From: Nostoc sp. C052
Lineage (GTDB): Bacteria > Cyanobacteriota > Cyanobacteriia > Cyanobacteriales > Nostocaceae
NCBI RefSeq assembly: GCF_013393905.1
Contig: NZ_CP040272.1
Location: forward strand, 7,759,501 to 7,823,500
Length of the DNA: 64,000 nucleotides
Direction: 5' to 3'
The notes beneath the pieces are model-generated. The model saw only the letters and a program-made list of their open reading frames with translations. It ran no database searches and was not told the origin of the DNA. Numbering within the stretch: the first letter of the stretch is position 1; each line of letters begins with the position of its first letter. Positions 54,533 through 63,800 of the stretch are shown here, piece by piece. The translations under genes were made by a program, and so were the position numbers.

Positions 54533-55762
54533 TCACACCCCTACGAGCTTGGCTTCTTGACTTTCAATGTATGCGTCAACACCTTTTCCGCCACGAGGAT
54601 ATTTAGCACAAAGACGTTTGTGTTCAGCTAGGGCAGCATCAAGCTCTTCACGAGTTAGATCGTTGGCAAAGAAGCACTCACCAATCGGACAAGGCATAGC
54701 TGCACGTAGCTTTCCATCTCGTGTCAAGCTTATAGACTGGGTAGCATCCCAGAGTAAATCCCCATCTAGTAGAGGATGATCGAGTGATAAACCTATACGA
54801 CTCATCAAGTCTAGGATGCGATCGCGCTCTCCTGTGGGAATATAGCCGCGTTGCGCTGCAATGGTTGCAGACAAAGCCATATCTATATTGACCGCATGAC
54901 CATGATATAGGGGTATCTGAGGTGCTAATTCTAAGGTAGGACTCCAAGTGTGACCGTAGGCAATGACGCGATCGAGGTCTAGTTCATGCAGGTTAGGAGT
55001 CTCTAACTCCAACATAGTTTTGATTGCCTCGTAGTTGACTTTATGAGCAATCTTTTTAATTTCTGGTGTCGCATTCACATGTCCAAAGTGAGTGGAAAGC
55101 AGTTCTTCGCCATATTCGTATAGCAGTTCAAAGACTTCTGAGTTAGACACTACCGCGATTTTTACTAACTCTGCCATCCCATTACGAACTTGAGCCGTTG
55201 GCAAGGTTTTCAAGAATGAGAAATCCAGGATAACTTTCAAAGGTGCATGATATGCTCCCAAGCGATTTTTCAACTTGCGATGATTAACTGCTACCTTAAT
55301 CGCCACACCTGCATCGATTAAACCAATCAACGTTGTAGGAATACGAATATAGTTGCTCTTGCGACGGTAAGAAGCGCAGGCAAACCCAGCCACATCAGTA
55401 ACTAAACCACCACCGACGACTAAGACTGGTTCTTTACGAACTAAGCCGAAGTCCGAAAAAGCGTCAACAATTTTTTCAAAAGTTGCCAGGGTTTTAGCTG
55501 GCTCTGTAATGATGATCGGAAATACCGTCAGTTCAATGTCATAGTGTCTAAAATATGACCTGATCTGATCGCCATAAAGCTCATGGACATTGGCATCAAT
55601 TACAGTCAGACAGCGACCAAATTTTGCATAGCTATCTGCAATTTCTCTGTTTTTAATATCAAAGGCACCGCTCACATAGACAAGACTAAAATCGATTTTT
55701 TCGTAACCTTGCACGTGAAATGCAGCTTCCGTAGCTTCAAATGACGCTTGAACTTTGTTCAT
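54533..55762 (-). CDS. mysA: MysA, dimethyl-4-deoxygadusol synthase (sugar phosphate cyclase)
   Basis: 409-residue member of the sugar phosphate cyclase superfamily (DHQ-synthase-like). It uses sedoheptulose 7-phosphate, NAD and a divalent metal to make the MAA ring. NAD-binding stretch VLVVGGGLVTDVAGFACASYRRK (about residues 120-142), IPTTLIGLIDAGVAIKVAVNH, and the metal-binding Glu/His region (MAELVKIAVV; AYGHTWSPTLEL; PLYHGHAVNIDMA). The C-terminal helix and size match MysA rather than the about 360-residue DHQ synthase (AroB). First gene of the mys operon, with a long gene-free upstream region. Confidence 0.94.
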   Translation of the reverse strand: MNKVQASFEATEAAFHVQGYEKIDFSLVYVSGAFDIKNREIADSYAKFGRCLTVIDANVHELYGDQIRSYFRHYDIELTVFPIIITEPAKTLATFEKIVDAFSDFGLVRKEPVLVVGGGLVTDVAGFACASYRRKSNYIRIPTTLIGLIDAGVAIKVAVNHRKLKNRLGAYHAPLKVILDFSFLKTLPTAQVRNGMAELVKIAVVSNSEVFELLYEYGEELLSTHFGHVNATPEIKKIAHKVNYEAIKTMLELETPNLHELDLDRVIAYGHTWSPTLELAPQIPLYHGHAVNIDMALSATIAAQRGYIPTGERDRILDLMSRIGLSLDHPLLDGDLLWDATQSISLTRDGKLRAAMPCPIGECFFANDLTREELDAALAEHKRLCAKYPRGGKGVDAYIESQEAKLVGV

Positions 55763-56102
55763 GTGTGTTGACCTGATTCCAATTAAAAAATTGCGATATT
55801 TCGGTAATAATTGCGATTTACCTTAATGAATGCCAGCAAGGAGCTATGCTTTTTACCCTTTCAGGTAAAAGACAGGACAAAATTAGCTTTCAATAAAAAG
55901 CTAGCTTCTATTACTGACTGGTAATGTTTTTAAACAACACCATTCATTTGAGTAAATTCTGTAAATTGGTTAACCTTTAATTCGGCATAACCACAAACAA
56001 GTCAATTAGCCCCACTAGCAATATATTGGCATAGTACTTGCCTGCTTTTTCTGTAGGTTATTGACTTTAAATTGGGGAAAATCATCTGAGTTCAGATTTA
56101 TT

Positions 56103-56124
56103 CCACTATATTTAAATATAGTGG
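56103..56124. repeat. 22-bp perfect palindrome
   Basis: CCACTATATTT/AAATATAGTGG, about 340 bp upstream of mysA. Could be an operator-like dyad or a repeat element; no known protein site matched. Confidence 0.6.
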
Positions 56125-56725
56125 CTTTCCAACTGTCCGATTTCGCAAAAATTCTAGCCGAGACAACTGATTATACCGTTGATCTCCAAGCTTCAATTTG
56201 AGGTTAGAACCCTGATTAATTGTTAATTCGCTGTTTTGTAGCATTAGTCTAAAGCCTTGTATTACTAAATCTTTTGCACTCTATTTGTTTCAGAATAAGA
56301 GTAGACTTTTAGGAAGTTCACTAAATTTCTATTAACTCCAATATGTTACAAATGATTTTACAAAAATCATATCTTAAGTAAACTACTCATATTATTTCTC
56401 ATTGTCTATCTCCAGACTGACATTTGATATTACAGGCATGATTAATCCCGATCTCGCTGTGTTTTTGCATTAGTGTTAAACCAGAAAATGGCTAAAAACA
56501 AAGATGACTCACTGAATTTCATTCGGAGCATAAGTACAATAACTCTTTGTTTGAGTTAATTTAATACCCAGCTATTCATCTGCCTACCTCAGTAACTCCT
56601 GGAAATTCAGAATTTAGATATATCTGAGTTGTTTTGTAACGAAAATTTAACTTTTATAAGGAACGGTTCTCTCTGTTAAAAGGTTCTCAGTTTGCTTTAA
56701 TTCCCTTATTATCGCTAAATTAACC

Positions 56726-56774
56726 CTTTTCAGTTACCAACCAGCAACTAATTTACTAGTTGGTAACTGAAAAG
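56726..56774. repeat. Perfect 16-bp inverted repeat
   Basis: CTTTTCAGTTACCAAC (56726-56741) is the exact complement of 56759-56774, around a 17-nt loop. The stem starts with CTTTTC and ends with GAAAAG, so it could terminate an RNA in either direction, but no adjacent gene needs it. Confidence 0.65.
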
Positions 56775-57152
56775 TACAACACAAATCATAACAATAGAGT
56801 AATACAAATCATAACATCTGTAAATATATTTAAGTCAATCCACCGTGCGAAGTGTACTGAATAAGCAGGTATCTCCAAAAAATATGTCTAAAGATAGGTA
56901 CTTTATATAGCAAGATGTTGTATGATATAAGACTTACCAATTCTGTTAGCGCAGCAAAGCGTAGCCCATTCTATATTCTGACTCCTGTTTTATCTTCTGC
57001 GGGTATGGTTCGTAGGTAGAAGATTGCGACTAATTGCCAAGATATGCGATCGCAGGTAACACACTCTCAGACATAATGAAACACACTGTTTTGATATTAT
57101 GTCTGCGCTGAAAATAGACAATTTTACCTATTCAGCACTCAGCACTCTTCAT

Positions 57153-57285
57153 TAGACCTCTTGCAAAAGTGCCTTTTGCAAGAGGTGGGGAAAGGGGGAA
57201 AGGTTAAAGGGGAATGTTAATTCTATCCCTTTTCCCTTTAACCCTTACCCTTTACCCGACTTATGCAAGAAGTCTATTGTTGTAC
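57153..57285. repeat. Compound stem-loop dispersed element
   Basis: Perfect hairpin ACCTCTTGCAAAA (57156-57168), loop GTGCC, complement 57174-57186. It is followed by an A/G-rich run and its pyrimidine-rich complement (about 57187-57256) and an ending ACTTATGCAAGAAGTCTA that partly complements the beginning. This resembles the A/G-rich elements at 16490-16560 and 44938-45020. Confidence 0.7.
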
Positions 57286-57530
57286 TAGATGTAGAAATTT
57301 GCGAGTGCGATCGCTTAGTTACTTGTGATATAAAAAATTGAGTATTTCTAACAGACAGAATCTATTTAAATTACTTTTTATAAAATCTTAATATTTCTCA
57401 ACTAAGTTTAAAAAATCTTGGGATTGAGTTCATAATTAAGTAGCGATCGCTTTGTAAAGGTTAGTTGATATTTCTTGTCAAACTGCGAGTAAAGTTAGAA
57501 ACTAAGAAATACAACACACGCAATTATTTT

Positions 57531-58022
57531 ATGACTGCTATTTCTAACCTTGAATTCAAACGGCCAATTTGGCAAACTGCAATCATATTGACTTTAGGCT
57601 TTTGGCTCAGTGCAAGTCTAGTTTTAGACTGGGTAATTATGCCTAGCCTTTATCTTTCTGGAATGATGAACCAAGCTGGTTTTACGACAGCAGGCTATAC
57701 GATTTTTTGGAACTTCAATCGGATGGAGTTATTATCTGCTGCGATCGTATTGACTGGGGCACTAGCTTTAGGAAAAACTCAATATCACTGGCGTATTGGC
57801 AGTATTGTTTTATCTGGGCTGTTGCTAACTATAGCTATGCTTGACACCTATTTCTTAACTCCACAGATGTGCGCCATAGGAGTTCAACTCAACCTATTTG
57901 AAGCTGCTGCTGCTATTCCATCAACAATGAGTTTACTGCACGGTGGTTATTGGTTACTGGAAGTAGTTAAGCTGGCGGTATGTGGCACACTTTTAACTTG
58001 GTGCTGGCGGGGGCAAGTTTAA
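57531..58022 (+). CDS. Small membrane protein, DUF4149-like
   Basis: 163 residues from the ATG at 57531 (MTAISNLEF); the longer frame from 57465 adds a Lys-rich stretch without similarity. Four predicted membrane helices at about residues 13-35, 55-75, 85-105 and 130-155. Conserved-looking positions include WVIMPSLYLSGMM, FWNFNRMELLSA, and LLTIAMLDTYFLTPQM. Resembles the DUF4149-type four-helix proteins. Function unknown. Terminator follows at 58073-58103. Confidence 0.75.
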   Translation: MTAISNLEFKRPIWQTAIILTLGFWLSASLVLDWVIMPSLYLSGMMNQAGFTTAGYTIFWNFNRMELLSAAIVLTGALALGKTQYHWRIGSIVLSGLLLTIAMLDTYFLTPQMCAIGVQLNLFEAAAAIPSTMSLLHGGYWLLEVVKLAVCGTLLTWCWRGQV

Positions 58023-59328
58023 GTCGATGGAGAAATATAACAGTGAGAATGTCTAATTATAAATCTCACGCCAAAGACGCAAATCATGTATTTGCGTCTT
58101 TTTGCTACATATATCTTAAGTAGATAAACAAAAATATTTACAGTTATTGTGTAATTAAATAAGCATCTATAATTGTCTTTTACTGTACATTTTCAGCCTT
58201 CCCGGATATCCGAACAAATAAATATTTATAACAATTTTCTGGAAGATGCTATTAATTAGTTTTCATGTTTACTTTACTGATTTATCATGAAGTTTATATA
58301 TTTCTCCTAACTTTTTTTGAAAATTATAGTAACCTGAATTTTAGTGAGTACTTTGCTTGTTATCTACCATCTAGTTGAAAACAGCTATTTTGCATGTATT
58401 TACTACCAATGAAGAATTTCGCTGTAAATTCTTGAATTTGTCACTCTAAATTGTGCAGGTGACTATTTAGCCCCAGCCCCACACAAAATTAGAACCCGTT
58501 TGCAGTAATTATGAAGAGATTCCCTTCTGCTAATTTGTCCGCCTGTGCATCTCACTACACACCATCATGGCGACAATTATCAGCCAACTCATCCTTGGCC
58601 GGAGGTTTACCATTCTTGTTGTGCAATAATTTTGCCCAATCCCAACATTAAGAGTTGCTCTACAATCACCAACCTAAGTAAGACATTGAGTTTTTGGAAT
58701 GCTTAGTTTTTAATCATACTTTTTCTCTGAAAGGAGTTTCCCTCAAGAATAAACTTCTTAAAAAAGTACCCGACTACTTTCGTCACAGCTGCAAAAACAT
58801 AGTTTATCAGTGCGGACTGAATAACTAAAAGCCTTGATTTAGTAGCATTTGCGTCTATATGACAGTAGATTTTGGTCGATTTAGATTTTAGCATTAAGAG
58901 CAAAAAAAATTTTGCAATAGAACTAAAATATCTGTAATTTTAGGCTGCAAAATACGGATAACAATGATGCTTTTGTGACTGATGGGCGAGAGCCAATTGT
59001 CTATAGTTTGCACTTGAGTTACTGTTAGATTGGCTAGATTAGCTAAAGATACAGAAAACCAATCTAATTTTTGAAATACTATATCCTGGCAACTAGTCGG
59101 GCAATTTTGCTATTGGTCAGTAGCATGAATTGGTTTAGTTGTAACTCGCGGATTATAGCTTAACAGAGATTGGTGAATTAAGAGTTGGGGGGTGTGGAAT
59201 CTCTGTACTAACTCAATTGTGACCACTATATTTATCTGATAGTGCTTCTAACAAAGTCGCAGTGAATTCCGAAAAGGTAATTCGCTAATTTTGCCTGCAA
59301 ATATTAATTTTATTCCCAAGCAATTCCA
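58023..59328. other. 1.3-kb gene-free region
   Basis: After the terminator this is AT-rich with no convincing gene. A 66-codon open frame on the minus strand (58703-58903) has no recognisable family. The stretch 58480-58640 is less AT-rich and could be an unrecognised RNA or gene remnant; I cannot assign it. Confidence 0.5.
58073..58103 (+). terminator. Rho-independent-type terminator after the DUF4149-like gene
   Basis: AAAGACGCAAAT (58073-58084), loop CATGT, ATTTGCGTCTTT (58090-58101) then more T's. 12-bp perfect stem followed by a T-run, 50 bp after the stop codon. Confidence 0.8.
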
Positions 59329-60432
59329 ATGAAGACACTTCCGATTAGTAGATACAGATTTTTCCAAAAGCTTCAGCCCCTACCGTTGTTAAAAAAAATC
59401 ACTGGTAAGTCGGTTACTGGTTGTTTGCAGGTGTTTAGTACATCAGGTTCTTGGTCAATATATGTAGACGAGGGTAAACTAATTTATGCCTGCTACTCAG
59501 AGAAAATGTTTGAGCCGCTTTACAGAAATTTGCAGTGCTTGAGTCAGGAAATTTCTACTCTCCCTCATGGAATCAAAGACCAATTGCGGGCAATATTTGA
59601 AACTGGTATTGAAAATCAGGCAATACCAAATCCAGATTATCTAGCTATTTGTTGGTTAGTCAATCAGAAATATATCAGTCCTTCTCAAGCAGCAATGCTG
59701 ATAGAGCAATTGGCGCTAGAAGTTCTGGAGTCATTTCTGAACTTAGAAGAGGGGAGTTATGAATTTATTCCTGAAAGCTTTCTGGATGATATGCCAAAGT
59801 TTTGTCATCTAAATCTCCGCTTACTAGTTGAACAATGTCTAACACCCCAAAGCTTTGACCAAGACGCTCGTAGAGAAGTAGCTTATCGTCAAACATCACC
59901 AAGTTCTCAATCGCACCCCTCACAATTTTTCCAAATAAATGAGCTACAACCTAAAGCCAAAACTACACCAAAATTGCCTGAAATAAACAGCTATAAACCA
60001 GCAGCCTACTCTATTAGGAGTAATGAATATAGGGGTCAGCAAATTATTCAACCGGCTGCTGACAAAAAAATCTACACAATCTTTTGTATTGATGACAATC
60101 CTACAGTCATGAATGCTATTAAAAGTTATTTAGATGAGCAAACATTTTCTGTTATGGGAGTTACCGATTCGTTAAAAGCTTTAATGCAGATTGTCCGTAT
60201 AAAACCCGATATAATTTTGTTAGATATTTCGATGCCTAATTTAGACGGATATGAACTCTGCTCTTTACTTCGTAAACACTCACATTTCAAGAATACGCCT
60301 GTGATTCTGGTGTCAGAAAAAGTAGGATTTATAGATAGAGCTAAAGCTAAGATGGTTAGAGCATCAGGCTATTTAACTAAGCCTTTTACACAAGGAGATT
60401 TACTAAAAGTAATTTTTCAACATATTGTTTAA
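59329..60432 (+). CDS. PatA-like response regulator (PATAN/DUF4388 + REC)
   Basis: 367 residues. N-terminal PATAN/DUF4388 region (about residues 5-180: LLKKITGKSVTGCLQVFSTSGSWSIYVDEGKLIYACYS), Gln/Ser/Pro linker (about 185-245), then a receiver domain at the C terminus (about 248-367; FCIDDNPTVMN, phospho-Asp in IILLDISMPNLDG, Thr and YLTKPF). Architecture equals PatA/PixG/TaxP1-type regulators, which act in heterocyst patterning, phototaxis and related pathways without DNA-binding domains. No chemotaxis genes are adjacent, so the role is open. Confidence 0.9.
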   Translation: MKTLPISRYRFFQKLQPLPLLKKITGKSVTGCLQVFSTSGSWSIYVDEGKLIYACYSEKMFEPLYRNLQCLSQEISTLPHGIKDQLRAIFETGIENQAIPNPDYLAICWLVNQKYISPSQAAMLIEQLALEVLESFLNLEEGSYEFIPESFLDDMPKFCHLNLRLLVEQCLTPQSFDQDARREVAYRQTSPSSQSHPSQFFQINELQPKAKTTPKLPEINSYKPAAYSIRSNEYRGQQIIQPAADKKIYTIFCIDDNPTVMNAIKSYLDEQTFSVMGVTDSLKALMQIVRIKPDIILLDISMPNLDGYELCSLLRKHSHFKNTPVILVSEKVGFIDRAKAKMVRASGYLTKPFTQGDLLKVIFQHIV

Positions 60433-60489
60433 TTTCCTCTGAGAAAAAGCAACTCTACTTAAATAACCTATGATTTTGGAGATTTGGGG

Positions 60490-60663
60490 TTGAGTATTAT
60501 CTGGATTGCTACCATTTTATTTATAGAAGATTGTCTGACTGAATTTAAATTAATTAGTTATTATCTTACAGATAGAGAACAAAATTTTATTAAGGCAGCT
60601 AGTGCTAAAAAAGCTCTAGAAATAATCTTAGAAGAAATGGCGCTAAAATTGTTGCTGGTGTAG
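60490..60663 (+). pseudogene. Possible remnant of a receiver domain
   Basis: A short frame (TTG 60490, 57 codons) translates to a stretch like the start of a REC domain: ILFIEDCLTEFKLISYYLTD, then IKAASAKKALEIILEE, before ending at TAG. The phospho-acceptor part is missing. It directly follows the PatA-like regulator and may be a decayed response regulator or hybrid kinase. Recognition is weak. Confidence 0.3.
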
Positions 60664-60833
60664 TAATGCCGAAGATGAAGGTATTACCAGAAAGAATATT
60701 TCAATCATTATAATAGCGATCGCCCCTCTCTTGTTTGCCATTGTACAATGCTTTATCCCACCTGTAGGGGTAATTCATAAATTACCCCTACAGTGTTTTC
60801 CATAAATTAGTTAAAATTTTTGTGGAAGTTTTG

Positions 60834-63800
60834 TTAGTGATTGCAAAGAGAGCGATCGCTCTTTTCTACTGTCATATTAGTCTTTAGATAATCCTGCACC
60901 CACTCACAGCTATATTTCAGCAAGTTGAGATGGAAAATTTGTTGTAGATCCCATAAAATCACAAGTTGGTCATCTCCACCAGAAGCGAGGGTTTTGCCAT
61001 CAGGGCTAAAGGCAACACTGCTCACATTAGAAGTATGTCCATTAAGCGTGACAAGCAAAGTACCATCGATCTTCCAGACTTTGATCGTATTATCAAAACC
61101 TGCTGCCGCCAACATTTGACCATCTGGACTAAATGCTACTCTCGTTAAACCAATACTTTTACCATCAAAAATTCTTACAAGACTACCATCGCGTTTCCAA
61201 AGTCGCAGACAACCATCTCCACCAGTGGAGGCAATAAATTGACTATTGGGGCTAATGGCAACTCCAAAAACTTCACTCTTGTGCCCTTCTAAGATGCGAT
61301 CGGGTTTTTCTAACAGGCGTTGGCTATTTTCTGAAGTCCAAAGTTTAATAGTACCATCAGCACTGGCAGAGGCGATAAACTGCCCATCTGGACTATAAAC
61401 AATATCCCAAATTCGGCCTGTATGCGCCTGGATAACTTGGTGCAATTGGAACTCTCCATTAGAATCGCGTTGCCAGAGTCTCAGTTTGTAATCAAAACCC
61501 ACAGTCACTAGCCGATTACCATCAGGACTGTAGCTAACACCCAAAAGGCCGATACCTGGCCCCTTCAAAATGGTTCGCTGATTGCGGTCTAGTTCCCATA
61601 GTCTTACAGCACCCTTAGAACCAACGATCGCTAAAGTTCGACCATCGGGGCTAAAGGCGAGACTAAGCATTCGGGAATCTTCTTCAACAATAGTTTTGGC
61701 TAAAGAACCATCGCGTTTCCAGAGTTTGACTTCTTTGCCAGCAACGGAGGCTAGGCGTTGCCCATCAGGGCTAAATGCCACCCGCCAGACCATTTCTTGA
61801 TGACCATTGAGTAGCTTAAGTAAGGGTGAGTTGACTTTCCAGAGTTTGACAGTGTTATCGTGACCGGCAGAGGCGAGGGTTTCTCCGTCAGGACTGAAGG
61901 CGACGGTTTGAACATTTGCGGTATGCCCCTGGAAAGTTCTTAATAGAGTACCATCTACCCGCCAGAGTCTTACAGTTTTATCAGCGCCGCCGGAGGCAAT
62001 GGTCTGCCCATCAAAGGTAAAAGCTACACTAAATATTTCAGCGTTATGTCCTTTAAAAGTTCTCAGGAGAGTGCCTTCTCGATTCCACAGTCGCACCATC
62101 TTATCTGCACCGCCAGATACTAAAGTTTGTCCATCAGGGCTAAAAGCAACACTCCAAACAGTTGCCTTTCCGGCTGTGAATGTTTTGATTAGTGTTCCAT
62201 CTAATCGCCAAAGCTGATTCGTGCCACCTACCATACTAGAAGCGAGGGTTTGACCATCGGGGCTAAAAGCAATTCCCCATACACCACGTTCATGTTTAAT
62301 AGTTCTAATTAAAGTGCCATCTAGTTGCCAAAGCTTAACGCTAAAATCGCCACTGGCAGAAGCGATAGTTTTTCCATCTGGGCTAAAAGCAACTCGCCAC
62401 ACCGCAGATTTATGCCCTTTGAGAACAGTTAACAATTTACCATCAATCGTCCAAAGACGGATAGCGCCATCAATGCCGGCAGCGACTATCAGGTGGCTAT
62501 CTGGGCTGAAGCGGACGCTTTGGATGGTTGCAGTATGTGGCAGTGTTCTTACTAGTGTTCCATCCCGCTTCCACAGCTTGACTGTGCGATCGATGCTAGA
62601 TGAGACAATCCACTGACCATCGGGGCTAAAATCAACCCCTAAGACAATCCCTTGATGCCCTGACAGGTGATTGAATTCATCAGCACCATAGACAGCTTGT
62701 TGCAACACTTTGCCTGTTTGGAGATCCAGGGCATTGGCATCTGCAAAATTTTGCAGATCGAGCCGTTGAAATTTCCGTCTGGCTTGGATTGCTTGTACCA
62801 GTGCATCTAAGCGTTGATTAGAATTAAAACTACCATTGGAAGCAGCCGCGATCGCTCGTACCTCACTCAGCGATGCTTGTCGATCGGCATAGAGGGTTGC
62901 GATCCCCAGGATAATAGCTGCTACTAGAGCTATACTTACCCCTATTAGTAGTCGTTGCTGAAGACGGGCGCTTTTTTGTTCACTTGCCAATCGCGCTTCG
63001 GTTTCTTTAAGCCGTTCTACTTCTAATTTTTGTTGGAATTCTCGACGTTCCAATTCCTGACTGGCTGCTAAAAATCGATAGTCCAAATCGCTGAGACTTT
63101 TACGCTGAGTCCAATCCAATACCTCTTTTAAGGCATTTCCCCTTAGCAGGCGTGACTCATCTTGAAAATCTGATGCTACCCAAGCATTGAATGGCTGTGA
63201 ATAAGGGCGCAGATTGTCTAACTGTCTTAATACCCATTCTGAATTGAAAATATTACGGTAGATCGGATTTTTAATTCTGAGATAGCCATTATACTTCTCG
63301 ACCAATCCCGATAGTAAAAGCTCCGTTTGTTCTCGACTATCATCAATAGGTACGGGAGATATTGGAGGTAGAGGTAAGGAGTCGCTAGTGTCTTTATTGT
63401 TTGCGTCCCCCCTGTCCTCGATTTCCTCTGTTTGCAATACCTGCTGATAAAGACTCAACAACCGTCCGGCTTGTTGTTGGTTGAAAAGTAAGCGATCGCG
63501 AATAGTGCGGAGGTGTTCGGGTTCATCTTGTGATTCCCAGTTTTGGATAATGTGCGATCGCACCAATTCTTCTACCCAATACGCCTCAGTTTTTGGCGAT
63601 AAAACAATTTTCCGTTCTGATGACTTTGAGGCAGTTTGCAGAACTAACTGACAGAGTTTTTGAGTCAGAAACGGTTGTCCCCCTGTCCAGTAAATCACCT
63701 CTTGCAGCACAACTTCTGGTTGACTGATTGCTTCCTTTAACCCATTTAGCAATGGGCTAGCTTCATGCAATCGAAAACCGTATAACTCTATAGCCGTCCC

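Larger units (their letters stand above)
55763..57530. other. 1.77-kb gene-free region upstream of mysA
   Basis: This separates mysA (leftward) from a small membrane protein (rightward) and should include the mys promoter. No credible ORF or tRNA seen. It holds a 22-bp perfect palindrome (56103-56124), a perfect 16-bp hairpin with 17-nt loop (56726-56741 / 56759-56774), a short dispersed repeat (about 56943-56972, TTAGCGCAGCAAAGCGTAGCCCATTC), and a compound stem-loop element (57153-57285). Confidence 0.6.

Noticed and set aside
58703..58903. 66-codon open frame on the minus strand
   Set aside because: No family similarity I can recognise and no clear ribosome-binding site. The region is AT-rich spacer; kept only as a note in the spacer entry.
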